DNA from: Thunnus maccoyii
Lineage: Eukaryota > Chordata > Actinopteri > Scombriformes > Scombridae
Length of the DNA: 64,000 nucleotides
NCBI RefSeq assembly: GCF_910596095.1
Contig: NC_056551.1
Location: 2,108,001 to 2,172,000 of the forward strand
Direction: 5' to 3'
Every line of letters begins with the position of its first letter. The first letter of the stretch is position 1. Below, piece after piece: positions 18,201 to 30,062 of the stretch. The notes under the pieces are model-generated. The model was not told where the DNA came from and did no database searches. It saw only the letters and a list, made by a program, of their open reading frames with translations. The position numbers and the translations under genes were made by a program.

Positions 18201-19639
18201 GTATTTATAACTTCCAATTCTAGGAAAAACACTAATATTTTTTTAGAAACTACAATTCCCCAGAGCCGCACCATGCAGCTTGATACAAATCAGTTAGAGG
18301 ATTGTACAACTCAGTCCATAAGAATGTACAATTTTTATGCAATTTCTTTCCATTGAATGGAGGATTCATGGTAGATTAGGTGATTTTTCTGAGCTTTCAC
18401 ACTGCAAAATAAAGGCATCAAAGGACAAATGACACGATGACCCTCAGCTTTTTTACACTCTGAGTCTAATTCTTTCGCATTTAGTGAAACATAATCTGCA
18501 CAGACAGCTGTTTAAATCACACAAATTCCCTGCTGTATATGTGTCAGTGCTCCCAGTCTGTCTGTGAGCTTGGGCAACAGATACCCTTCACTTGCTACGG
18601 TGGGCAGGGAATCGATAAATACAAACACGGTTGATTTCCTCTCATGGAACCAACATGCAAACTATTTTGAAACTGTAAATTTCTGCTGTCAGTCAGTCTG
18701 GTGAAGGCAGTTTGACAGACAAAATGGCGGCCACGGAGGCAGACATCTTGAACCTCTGCCTCCGCCACTGACAGGAAATTATGTGACCTCAGCAGTGGAA
18801 GTTGGTCTTCTTCATGTTGTTTTTGTGTGAACATCTGCACTGCGCATGTGTGTAGTCCACTTGTGGCAGAAAAGGTGAGAAGGCAGGAGGACTTTTGAAG
18901 ATACAACGTCTATACAGTGTTCAGATACAGAGTCTATACAGTTTTAAGATACAGAGTCTATAAAGGATCTCTAAAAAAAAGTTTGTTGGCTTTTCTAAGG
19001 TTTATTTAATATTTGATTATCAAACTTTAATACATCGAAGAATCCAGTGAGCGTAGGTATACCGATACGGAGAAAATAGATTTGAAAATGCCAAGTGGCT
19101 CCAAGCATTTAACAATGGCAATTTTTGTCTCATTGTTGTAGGTCATGTAAGCACTTTTTAAAAATATTTGTGTAAATGAATCCTGAGTTTAAATGAGTTT
19201 AAAATGGATAGCGTACTGTTGAGTACAAACTGTGTGAATCATGTTACGAGATTCAATTGGAGATTCAACAGGTCTGAGATGTCTCCCTCCGTGTCCGCCA
19301 TTTTGTCTGCAGCTAGGTACTCTTGCTCAGCTCCCCAGGAGTTGCAGCTACAGACGGCTGCTTCTGTGAACAGAGATGCTGAATGCAGGTCGGAGATCAT
19401 CATCTCTGGACAATGTTGAATTCATCATTTTTTTCTGAAGAATGAGCTGTAGCAAAACACAGTAGAAACTATGTTTATTTGTTATTTACCTAATTGATGT
19501 GCACCTGTTTCATTTCAGCACAATGAGAAGCTCTCTACTGCATTTTGCTGCCATTTATGGTCGTGCTGAGTTTCTCTCCTCTCCTCTGTTTCACCACGGG
19601 TGGGGCTGCCCCTCCACACCAAGCCCCCAGGAACAGCGC
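18201..19639. other. Intergenic with one short inverted-repeat pair
   Basis: No gene recognised. GACAGACAAAATGGCGG (about 18713-18742) recurs in reverse complement as CCGCCATTTTGTCTGC around 19290-19313, with weaker similarity flanking it. The motif TACAGAGTCTATA is repeated around 18925-18962. These may be the edges of an old transposon about 0.6 kb long. Confidence 0.35.
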
Positions 19640-20130
19640 TGGGTTGTGAAGCCTATTTGACATAGCGGCCAAACCATGTAATTACAACATCATTGGGCCC
19701 AAAAAGACTTTTTCCCATAGACTTACACTGTGAAAGAGACGTCCGTAAATCAGCGGATACATTTTTTTGAGCATCACAACCCCCGCGAAATGACTTGTCT
19801 CACAATCAGAATCTGATCCGTTTGGTCTGATCACATTTCGAAAGCCTAAAAGAGCCGCACAATTGAATTGTTTTATCCCCATTCAAGTTAACCGGAGGGC
19901 TAAACTGGAAGTAGCCAGCTAGGCCGGCGAAAGTCACTGGTGTGCTTGCTCTATGGGCCCAATGATCCCAGAAGATCCGGGTAATTTTATAGGCAGAAGT
20001 CGAACTTTTTTGGCTTCATGCGCCACTGAGCAACTTTCATAGGAATGATTGGCGCCCCGCCTCCAATGCTGCATCCAGTTCTCTTTATACATCCATGCTC
20101 CACACACACAGAGCTAAGTGTAGCAGTGGA
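19640..20130. repeat. Unclassified dispersed repeat (candidate)
   Basis: Non-coding sequence with CATCATTGGGCCCAAAAAG near the left edge and GGGCCCAATGATCC near 19956, so part of it is inverted on itself. It continues to CTTTATACATCCATG. I recognise the style from fish introns but cannot name the family, and no second copy is in the window. Confidence 0.35.
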
Positions 20131-20496
20131 GAGACAGTGGAGTTGATGACAACATTTGTTGCGTTACTGTTGCTCAGTTGTTTGCCTACTTTTGAGCCAC
20201 TATAGGCTAGTTGTGAGGGACGGTGGCTCACTTCAGTCAGGCGGGTAGCGCTCATTTTATAGATTTTGGAGCCATCTGTTTTTGTGAACGTATTATGACA
20301 TTTAAAAGTCTAGACCCCAAGTATAAGACACTCCACTTTTTCAGATGAATTTCCTGGAAAAAAACCTGTCTAGTATTCGGACCAATGTGGTAATTGTCCT
20401 TAAACAAAATCTAAACCTTCATTTATAAGTCCATGGGTTTTACCATCCTTTTGTTCTCCTTGGTCTCACTGAAAGAGCAGGGGTCCATTTGCTAAA

Positions 20497-20550
<54 letters not shown>

Positions 20551-21239
20551 CCTAGAGGTGGGTTATGCTAGCAAGTGGTGCTATCAGTTCACACTTGGGG
20601 ATGTGATTCCCATCTTGCTGGCTCCTGTAGCTTGAAGGATCAAAGGGGGTTTGGGTCAGGTCTGGTCTGGTTTAGTGGCCATGCAGGAGGAAAGGGGTCT
20701 TCTTATCGTGATCATTGCTGCTTTCCAGATGTTGTGAATATCATTGATGTCTTTGTTAGTCAGCATTCCTGGGGGGTTGGAGAAGGAGCTGGTCTTGTAG
20801 CTTGAGGGTACTGTCTGCAATCAAAGCCATAAGGGAACTTTCCCCTACAATATACAGTATCATCCTTACTGAGTGTCTGTTGGCATACTACCAATGTGAT
20901 AAAAATTCTTCATCCAAAACAAGAGGCTCTCTAATAAATGTTTTAAAATTCTTTATTTGTTTCCCTCCAAAATGCCTTCAACATTGGACAAAACCACAAA
21001 ATAGCATGATTTTCACTTTATCACTATATATATAGATTGTACATTATAATTAGTTTGTTCAATCAGTTAAATTAAAATGCACATCTGTATTTTGAGTGTG
21101 CATGCTGTCCAGAAACTAGATGCAGTAATTGTATGTATTGTTCTATGTATCTCCCCTATTGCCCTATAGTTAAACGCAAAATATGTAATTCCTGACGTTA
21201 GGGGTCTCTCAATTAAAACAATAACAAAATACAGACTGT
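20131..21239. other. Intergenic with a (TG)n microsatellite
   Basis: A TG dinucleotide run at about 20499-20549 is the only distinct feature. The open frames at 20575-20805 and 20802-21035 have no recognisable protein and sit in AT-rich flanks. Confidence 0.5.
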
Positions 21240-21890
21240 GATGATGGTGTGAAGTAGCGTGGGATCATGGGAGTTGTTGTCTTCATTGTTAAACAACCGG
21301 CATCTTGGGGTTAGGATTACTTCAGTGTTCATCATTCAGGATGTTTTTACAGGAAGCCGAATTATCCATAGATGTCTCCTCCTCTCCAAAACAAATAGAT
21401 CCAGTGATTAAAACAGGTAAAAACACTGAATAAAGCAGTTTCACGTTAAAAAATAACTGTTTTTCCGATGCTATTTGGTGGACTTACGGTAGGGGCTGTG
21501 AGCTGAGCTGCTGTTTACGTTAGCTTGTTTCTCTGATAACGTAAGATACAGACATTCAGCAGGTTTTAACCGTGAGCCGAATTATCCACAGATGTCTCCT
21601 TCTCTCCAAAACAAACATACCCGGAGAATAAAACTGTAAAAACAGTGAATAAAGCAATTTTACGTTAAAAAACGGTGTTTCTCTGATGCTGTTCAGCGGA
21701 AAGAGGCCATTGTACCGGACAACCACAATGCCAACACACACAATCCCTTCGGTACAGGGTTTGATTGACAGGCAACCAAATGAAACAGACCATTACCTTG
21801 ATTAAATTACTGATTTCTCTGGGTTTGAAAATTGTTGGAAACATTTGAGATAATGTAAGTACACAACCCAACAAAATATATAACATCTCT
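21240..21890. repeat. Repeat with an internal duplication spaced 220 bp
   Basis: About 110 bp starting GCCGAATTATCCATAGATG (21357) recurs at 21577 as GCCGAATTATCCACAGATG. Both continue through CTCTCCAAAACAAA, a GTAAAAACA motif, TGAATAAAGCA and ACGTTAAAAAA in the same order. The copies differ by several substitutions, so the duplication is not recent. No coding capacity. Confidence 0.6.
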
Positions 21891-22565
21891 AGTTGTTTTT
21901 AGACATTTTAATGCAGAACAGTTACATATTATAGTTTTAAGTGTATTTATTCATTTGAGTTGTTGATTCACACTGCAAATCATGGACTCCAGCAATGTAT
22001 GAGTGCCAGCTGTACACTGGAGTCATTTACCTGTTGATGTAGTCAGTTCATGTATTTCATCATCATACAAAGCCGGTACCCCTAGACAACGAAATATAAC
22101 TGGACAGCTGTTTACTATTATACACTGGAAACAATGAAATCTCACATGTCTGAGCTGCCATCTGCTGCATAGCAATCTAACCGCAGCAGGACGACTGCAG
22201 CGTGACTCGTGCGCAAAATTGAAGAGACAAAACCTGGAAATAATCAGTATTTGGAGCTGAGCTTTCTAAACATACAGTATGTGGGCATCATTTTTTTATT
22301 CTATATACCTCTGTTCTTCTCTTCTGCATAACTGATACCTCAGTGATTCTGAAACAAACTCTGGAAAGTCCTATTTTATCCTAGTAGTAGTAATGATAAT
22401 AACAATAAACTTTTGAGAAGGCAATTTAAATAACTTTACTTTCACCCCACTAATTGAGGCATTTATAAGCAGTATATAGATAGTATCTACAGTATAAGGA
22501 CAGGTTCACAGTTTTTCAAGTCTGACTTAAAACAAGAGTCAGGAGCCCAAATGAACATTGAAACA
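21891..22565. other. Intergenic, nothing recognised
   Basis: AT-rich sequence between two repeats. I see no exon, RNA gene or mobile element. Confidence 0.45.
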
Positions 22566-23065
22566 TGTTTTTCTTGCTGTTATCATTCCTCCTGTTCATA
22601 CTGACCATTAGAAGATCCCTTCATAATGCTTATGGTGTAAGTGATGGGGGACAAAATCCACAGTCCTCCTTCTGTGCAAAAATGTATTTAAAAGTTTTTC
22701 TGAAGCTTCAGCATCCAAATGAGTCAAATCAAGTAAATATCTTTCAACGTTACAGTCTTTTTAGTGCCAAAGTTCCTCTTTTTGTTACTATACTTCCACC
22801 ACAGCTCAACAGGGAAACACTGACCAAGGAAACACAAAGAGGGAATTTGATGCTAAAAAGACTGTAAATGTGTCAGATATCCACTTGATATGACTAACTC
22901 AGACTGCTGAAGCCTCATATAAGCTTCAGATACACTTTTAAATGCATTTTTGCACAAAATGACTGTGTGGACACACTGTGGATTTTGGCCTCCATCACTT
23001 ACATTGAAAGCACATTTGAAGGAGAGCCAGTATGAACAGGAGGAATGATCACAGCGAGGAAAACC
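22566..23065. mobile_element. Fold-back (palindromic) MITE-like element
   Basis: The two halves are imperfect reverse complements over nearly the full length of about 500 bp. CCTCCTGTTCATACTG at 22588 is answered by CAGTATGAACAGGAGG ending at 23043. GTAAGTGATGGGGG with AAAATCCACAG on the left is answered by CTGTGGATTTTGGCC with CATCACTTAC on the right. The opposed open frames at 22565-22867 and 22853-23119 share peptides (VSDGGQNPQ) only because of this symmetry; they are not genes. Confidence 0.75.
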
Positions 23066-24714
23066 CCTTTCACTGTTTATATGGACACATGACTGTTGTT
23101 TTAAGACACACTTGAACAATTTCTAACCTATCCTGTTTATAACATACTACAATGTTGTTGTAAGCAAATCTATGCACATTTCAGTTCATGATGTATTAAT
23201 AACGCAGTATAACACAGCTGTAATCATATTAAATGATATATGTTTATACAAATGAACAAATCCTCACAGCACGCCTCAAAGCATTTGTACACATGTATAA
23301 ATCAGTCACAGGCAGGTTCAAAACTGTTTATGAAGGTGGTCAAAACTAATAAAGACACGTTGAGTTTCAAGGTTAAAAATAGTACTTCCTGTAGTAATTA
23401 AGTATTTATAAATTCATATTTTAAATGTTATTAATACATACTTCATATTTCATATCGATCTAATATAATATTTCTTATCTACAATGTTTTAATTTATTTT
23501 ACTACTCAAGGACATAGATTTCTGTAATTTAGTTTTTTAGATATATATTTATTGTGTGTTCTTTTTTGCTTATATGTGTGTTGGGCTTGCACTGGACACT
23601 GTAGAGATGACACTTCATTCAACTAGATGTGTGAATTAACATGTGGTTGAGTGACAAACTTGAAGTTGAACTTGATATGAATACATATCATTACACGTTT
23701 TATATTATCAATCATTTGTTAACTGTTTATACAGCACTAAAAGATGCTTCACAAGAGGATTTATAGTCGTTGACAAATGAATTATCCTTATATCTGTTAA
23801 CAACTACAAGACAGTGTGTTGATTATAAATGTGTAATAATGGGCTTAGAATAAGTGTTACAGATAAAAGTGTAACAAAAAGTCAAGTAATATCTGTTACA
23901 GATCTGGGAGTGGATTTAGAGGTACACCTCAATTGTATTTGCCATTTTTAACAAGGTGACAAATTCTGAAATGCTGATACAAGCTTTTATTACAAGTCGC
24001 CTAAGTGATTGCAACACTTGAACAAATTCAACAAAAACAACAACTGCAGCTGGGGATCTAGACTAATACAAAAGGAGATCATTCCACTACTTGCAACACT
24101 GCACTGCCTACTGGTACATTTTAGAGCCTTCCTACTTATTATGACCTATAGTATATATATATATATATATATATGGGTGTTTCATAGTTTTAAAAATATA
24201 TATATTGTATTTTTAAAATAACATTATAATAACATTGGCGCTCAGGAGATGTTTTATATAATCTGTTTAAATGTTTGAAGTTTGAATATAATTTCTATTA
24301 CATTTTGATAAGAATTCTGATATAAATACTATCTAGGTTTAATGAAGTAGTTATTTGTAGGCCTATGTCATTTTTGTATTATATATACATATATGTATAT
24401 ATATATATGTGTATATATATATATATAGTGTGCGTGTGTGTGCGTGTATATATATATATGCATTCATGGACAGAACTAGATTTCCCAATCTTGTCTCTTA
24501 TCTCTTATCTTCTGAGACAGTGTGTATTATTACATAAAACAACTGTAATGCACATAAAGGAGCAACTGTATTTGGTCTGTATTTGAATGACAACCCTGTA
24601 CTAGAAAACACATGGGCCACAATTGAAATGTGGATCATGCAGGCCATGATGTGATGGTTGGGATGGAAAAGGTGCTCTGTACATACTAGACCTGAAAGCA
24701 TTACATTTTTAATT
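23066..24714. other. Intergenic, AT-rich with TA microsatellites
   Basis: No gene recognised. (TA)n runs occur near 24152-24174 and, mixed with TG, at 24380-24460. Small frames here are low-complexity translations of these tracts. Confidence 0.5.
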
Positions 24715-24935
24715 TGTTATTACAATATACAGTATGTTGAGTTATTACATTTTTTAACAAAAAAAGTTACTCATAATGTAGTAACTTGCACAAAATAATA
24801 ATTCATTACATTATGCACAAAAGTTATTACATTTTGCAGTCACTGATTTTATTACATTATTGTCAGATTATTACATTATCCGTTTTTATTACATTTTAAT
24901 TACATTATGCAGTTATCACATTATGAGTTTCTACA
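24715..24935. repeat. Irregular array of a TTATTACATTAT motif
   Basis: TTATTACAT or TCATTACAT variants occur about ten times in roughly 220 bp, with short spacers such as GCACAAAAG and TGCAGT. It is either a decayed short tandem array or part of a small AT-rich MITE. No coding capacity. Confidence 0.55.
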
Positions 24936-24939
24936 GGGC

Positions 24940-25297
24940 TATTTGCTGTATACCAACACTACCTCAACACAACACAACTGATAGTCTCACATTAAGAGGA
25001 CAAGAAATTCCACCAATTAACTTTTGACAAGTCACACTTGTTAATTGAAAACCATTCCTGGTGATGACCTCATGGCGCTGGTTAAGATATTGCCAAGAGT
25101 GTGCAAAGCTGTCATCAAGGAAAACAGTGGCTACTTTGAAGAATCAAGAATATGAAAGATGTTTTGGTTTATTTTACACTTTTTTGTTTACTGCATAATT
25201 CCATATGTGCTGTTTCATAGTTTTAATGTCTTCAGTATTGTTCTACAATGTAGAAACTAGTGAAAGTGTGACCAAACCTTTGACTGGTACTGTTCAT
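24940..25297 (+). mobile_element. Internally deleted Tc1-like element, 3' part
   Basis: The segment at about 25045-25155 translates to the end of a Tc1-type transposase (MALVKILPRVCKAVIK, then SGYFEESRI and a stop). It is followed by a typical 3' region and the terminal motif CCTTTGACTGGTACTGT at 25279-25296. Upstream sequence (CACACTTGTTAATTGAAAACC) fits known deletion derivatives of such elements. The catalytic domain is missing. Confidence 0.75.
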
Positions 25298-27640
25298 AAT
25301 CTCATCTTAATACTGTTGTCAGGCTGCCAAATATCAGAGTTTATAAATAACTAGAAAATGCAATTTATGGAGAAATTGCATGTGAATGCTGGCTGTTGAA
25401 AGGCTGAACTGGATTGCTGGCTTTAATTTGGACGAAGCAGTTGAAGGAGTATGAATGAGTTGGAAAAAGTAGGAAATGAGTGGGTCAAATTAGGAAATCT
25501 CAATCAGCTGTTGAATGTTGAAAGTTGAAAGCTGTGAATATTTAAAAAAAAAAAAAAAGTATGAATGGGATTTAAAAGATGAATAAAACTCCTAATGTGT
25601 GAAAGATGTGGAACATTTTAAGGTTTGAATGGAGTATGAATCAGTGGATAAGAGTTGGAGAAGCATGATAAAGCAGCAGAAGCAATATAAATAGTTGGAA
25701 AAGTGGGAGAGGGATGAAGAATGCAAAATATAGACTAAGCAATGAAAGAAGTTCAAATGGGAGTTTTAGAGCAAGGACTTAAATGAGCTTAAGTGTACTG
25801 AGAGGGAGTTGAGGTTTCCTTTAATTATCTTTGTTGGAATAAAGATAAAACATTAGCTGAGGTCTAAGCCTTGACAAGATTTGAACTATAAGCACTTTTA
25901 TTTTGAAATACTAGGTAAATCTATAGTTTCCTATTAACATATAGTGACTGTTGGGGGCTTTTATTTTGAAAAAAACAAGCCTCATCCTGTGGTTCCTGTT
26001 ATGATAAAGTTACCATCTTGGGCTTTAATTTAAAAAATCGGAAATGACTGTGTGTGTGTGTGAGTGTGTGTGTGAGTATGAGAGAGAGGAAGGTTTGAAT
26101 TGTGAATTAAACCTGAAACAGCTGAAGGCTATTGACAGTCAGACAGTGTGACAATGAGACTTTTAGATAGCACCCTTTGCTCTTTTAGGCAATTTATTTA
26201 AATGGAAGTAACTTGGGATAAGAGACAAATTTGTCTGCATTTTGATGTATAAATTATGCTCGTAGAGTGGAAGCTGTGTGAATAAGGTAATAATGTCTTT
26301 AAGATTTTTGATAAAATTTCAAGGCCTGGACCTACAGTGACTGATGTCACTCTATGTAGGTCTGAACATTCTGCACAATACACACTAATGTAAAAATCTG
26401 AGAAGGGCTGAAAATTTCATCAAACTTGAGCTGCAATTGTGTAAAAAGTATGAACAATATGAAAATGTAGAATTAATGTGAGAAAGTCCCAAGTGTTGTA
26501 AATGTTTTAAAGTTTGAATGAAGTTTCTACGTGAATGTATGAATGATTTGGAAGAGGTTGAAGATGAGTGGGTTTGAATATTTTTCTAATTGACTTCCAT
26601 TATAACTAAGGTTTAAACAAACTTGAATATTTTGAAACGTTTTAAAGGGATTTGAAAGTAATACCTTGAATGTATTGAAGATGAGTAACATTTCAAAGTT
26701 TGAATGAAGTTTGAAGCTGAAAGTATGAATGAGTAGATATGTCATGGACTCATGATTTTTGGACTTTTGGTTTCCTGTGTTACACTTCTGTGGTACAGTA
26801 CTTTTGGTCATATGGTTTTGCTCATTCATATGATTTGGGTTCTATCTTTAAAGGACTGTCTTGCATGATCATTTAGCTTACAGTGTTGTGTACTTTAAGT
26901 TTATATTCATGTATATTCTTGGACGGATTGATTTGTATTGTAATTTGTATTAAGAGGTTTTATGTTTTCTGGGTTTTGGGTTTCCTGCTGTGCGTTTCCC
27001 TTCCTGTGCCCCTGTACTGATTTTTCCTCCTTTTCCCATCTGCACACCTGCTCTGCAACTAGCCTCGTTAGCCCTGCCTTGCTCCCTTTGTTTCCCTTAA
27101 CCAATCAGCTCCCTGTCTGTTCTCCTGTTTCATCACCTCACTCCCCTCTCCTGAGCTTCTCCGCCCATCTACCCACATGTACCTAATCTCCGTGTTAGTT
27201 CAGTTAGTTTTTAAGCCCTGTTTTTTTGTTCAGTCTTTGTTAGATCTCCTTTTCTGTTTCTTCAGTCTTGTTCTGTATTCTGTTTTGCTCAGATCACTCA
27301 GCTTTTGTTTTTGCCTGCACAATGTCAGAATAAAGAAGTTTCTTCAGTCTCACTCAGCCCACAGTGCTTTTGGGTCCACCTGCTATGCTACTCTCTAACA
27401 AGAAAAAAGTTGAAAATGCATGAAAAAGTATAAAAATGTGTAAATTTTGAACGTTCCGTCCATTCATTTGAGTGAAGCAAAATTGCTGGAAAACACTGAA
27501 TATTTCAGAAACTATGAAGGGTATGAATGAGAAAAGTAATAGTAACAATGTCCTAATTGAGCTGAATGTTTTGATGTTTGAATGAAGTTTCTATGTTGAA
27601 TAATGTGGAAGGAGTTAAGTGCCAAAACAAGGGGGCGGAA
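25298..27640. repeat. Degenerate repeats of a GTTTGAATGAAGTTT-type unit
   Basis: The phrase GTTTGAATGAAGTTT or close variants, usually followed by a TATGAATGA motif, occurs near 25620, 26513, 26699 and 27576, with many weaker GAATGAGTTGG-like pieces between. The region reads as an old, strongly mutated tandem or dispersed family interrupted by the LTR candidate at 26740-27400. No gene recognised. Confidence 0.45.
26740..27400 (+). mobile_element. Candidate solo LTR
   Basis: A 661-bp segment starts TGTCATGG and ends CTCTAACA, so it has TG...CA ends. It is flanked by AGATA on the left and AGAAA on the right, a possible 5-bp target duplication with one mismatch. It contains a C/T-rich central part, CAGAATAAAGAAG (polyadenylation-like) at about 27328 and a GGGTCCACC stretch near the end. 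There is no internal coding region and no second LTR in the window. The flanks are AT-rich, so the duplication could be chance. Confidence 0.45.
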
Positions 27641-28834
27641 TAATAATAAAGAATGTAGAATAACATGTTGTGAATGCTTTCTAGCATTTACACAATAAAT
27701 GCCTTTCTGTGTGAACATGTGCAGGCCTGCTGACCCTCAAGGAAAGTTCCTGCTGCTCAAAATGCAGACAGCAAATGTATCCTTCAGTGTCATCAGCAAA
27801 AATGTACAGGGAGGAACTGAGTACTACTTTCAATTAATTTATGATTTATATTGATAGATGAAGGAAAATGTTTCAGGCTGATTTTGGTTGATTCTTTAAG
27901 TCGTTTCACATACTGTAAAGTGCATTAGGATGCCCAAGGCAGGATGATAAAACGGTGCCTCCTTACATTCAGCGACACACAGGTTACAGCTCTCCAGAAG
28001 CTGTGTGGAACTACATTATTTGTAGAATTGGGGGCAGGGGCGTAAGTTTAAATGATTCGTTTTGAGGTTTTATTGTAAACAAAAAACTTTACAGATTTAT
28101 TCACATGAGAAATACACATTCTGACTGAAAAAAAACTGAATATAAAAGGAAGACAGTTAAGTATATATTGAAGGTATATCAAAATAGTTTTCAAGACATG
28201 ATGTCATTGTTTAAAGTCATGACTGACAGTCTCCAAGCTAAACCAGACTGCTATTATTGCAGACACAACACAGTGTATTAAACAAGTCAATGCAACCATC
28301 AGTGTCCTGCACTGATTACAACAATAACACCTTGAATACAGATTTAATATCTATAAAACAATATACATTGAGTGAAGCTCTGTCTCATTTCTCTGATTAG
28401 GACTGAAACACTTGATTTAACATTACTATTATTATAATATAAACCAAAGTATGTTTGTTTCTAACGAAGGCACCATAACAATCAGAGAACTGAAACAAAG
28501 CTATTCAACAGATAATGAGGACTATCGTATGGCTCTGTAAAAATGCACCAAAGAAGTTCACTGAATAGTGGAAAGAACAGATTTATTTGAACTTTATTAG
28601 AATCTACTGTATTTGCATTTGTGTAATATGAGGTACTGGTTTCCCTTGCCTGCAGAAAATAGTTTTAGCACCTTAAATATTCAAAGATGTAGTACACGTC
28701 TGGAGTGAATTTAGATAAATCAACATGAGGAAATAGACACACAGTTGATTTTCAATACTGACTGTCAATGAATATCATTCAATGGACAGAGCAGAGGTGA
28801 TGAGGAGGTGATGGGCAGGTATGGCACCAAGGAG
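27641..28834. other. Intergenic, nothing recognised
   Basis: Mostly AT-rich unique-looking sequence. A minus-strand AATAAA lies near 28065-28075 but there is no upstream coding exon to go with it. No repeat or RNA gene that I can name. Confidence 0.45.
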
Positions 28835-29295
28835 AGGAATGTGGAAGGACCAAGCGGCAACCTCTGGGGCTGTAAAATAAAGCCAATGCGGAAGTGCCAA
28901 AAACTGCAGTTCCTTGAATGGCCACTTGAGGCTGGCTCCAAAAGTGAGTCATCCCCCATAGACCCCCATGTTAAAATGCCCATCTTTACAGCAGAAATAA
29001 ATGTTTACAGCCTGGTACAAAAAACAGTTTTGGTCTCTAAAGCTAATTTCTCCTTTCATGACAACTGTATGGGGGGGTGAATTTTTTTTATAACTCACCC
29101 GTTTAAATTTTATTAAGCCGTAAAGTTATGCATAATGAAGGACATGGCTGCTTTGAGTGACAGGTCCGCCAGCCACTAGGTGGCTTATTTCAGCCATTCG
29201 GCCCGCCTCTTTGCCCATTTTTGATTGGCTGGGAATTAGGCAGCGTCACGCACAGATGGCGACTGCCGGAGTGGCTCACTTTGAGTTTCAAAACA
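28835..29295. repeat. Unclassified dispersed repeat (candidate)
   Basis: Contains GGCCACTTGAGGCTGGCTCC, AGTGAGTCATCCCCCATAG and CCAGCCACTAGGTGGC, phrases I know from many fish intergenic regions. The following LINE fragment begins directly at its right edge, so one may have inserted next to the other. No coding capacity; class unknown to me. Confidence 0.4.
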
Positions 29296-30062
29296 ATGGT
29301 GATGGACAGGTTGACAGACGAGATAAGGCAGGAGTCTCCGTGGACTATGATGTTCACGGATGACATTGTGATCTGTAGTGAGAGTAGGGAGCAGGTTGAG
29401 GAGAGTCTGGACAGGTGGAAGTATGCACTGGAGAAAGAGGAATGACAGTCAGTAGGCGCAAGACGGAATTCATGTGCATGAATGGGAGGGAGAACAGCAG
29501 AATGGTGAGCATGCGAGGAGTGGAGGTGGTGAAGGTGGATGAGTTTAAATACTTGGGGTCAACTATTAATAGTAATGGGGAATGTGGAAGAGAGGTGAAG
29601 AAGAGAGTGCAGGCAGGGTGGAGTGGGTGGAGAAGAGTGTCAGTAGTGATTTGCAACAGAAGGGTACTAGCAAGAGTGAAAGGGAAGGTTTACAAGAGGT
29701 TTATGAGGCCAGCTATGTTGTATTTTGGAGGCACAAACCATACAACTTAGCTAATGACACAGATGAAAAGACAGGAGGTGGAGCTGGAGGTGGCAGAGTT
29801 GAAATTCTTTTTGGAAACGGTTTGGAAACAAATCAAGAGAGGTATGATTGAAATGGTTTGAACATGTTCAGAGGAGATATGCTGGTTATTTTGAGAGAGG
29901 GATGCTGAAGATGGAGCTGCCAGCCAAGAGGAAAAGAGGAAGGCCAAATAGGAGGTTCATGGATATGGTGAGGGAAGACATGCAGGTGGTTGGCGTGACA
30001 GAGGAAGATGCAGAGGACAGGAAGATATGGAGCCGGATGATCCGCTGTGGCAACCTCTAACG
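29296..30062 (+). pseudogene. 5'-truncated LINE reverse transcriptase relic
   Basis: Three consecutive frames read as one protein with frameshifts: MDRLTDEIRQESPWTMMF then TDDIVICSESREQVEES (29299-29445), GMTVSRRKTEFMCMNGREN with FKYLGSTINSNGECGREV (29440-29720), and FEHVQRR then KRKRGRPNRRFMDMVREDM (29848-30060). This is the C-terminal half of a non-LTR reverse transcriptase of the kind often annotated as endonuclease-reverse transcriptase in fish. The catalytic box reads FTDD instead of the usual FADD. The clade (RTE-like or other) is not certain. Confidence 0.8.

Noticed and set aside
22565..23119. Two opposed frames sharing VSDGGQNPQ as duplicated genes
   Set aside because: The shared peptide follows from the fold-back symmetry of the DNA, and neither frame resembles a protein.
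24365..24586. 73-codon Tyr/Ile-rich frame
   Set aside because: It translates TA and TG microsatellites; low complexity.
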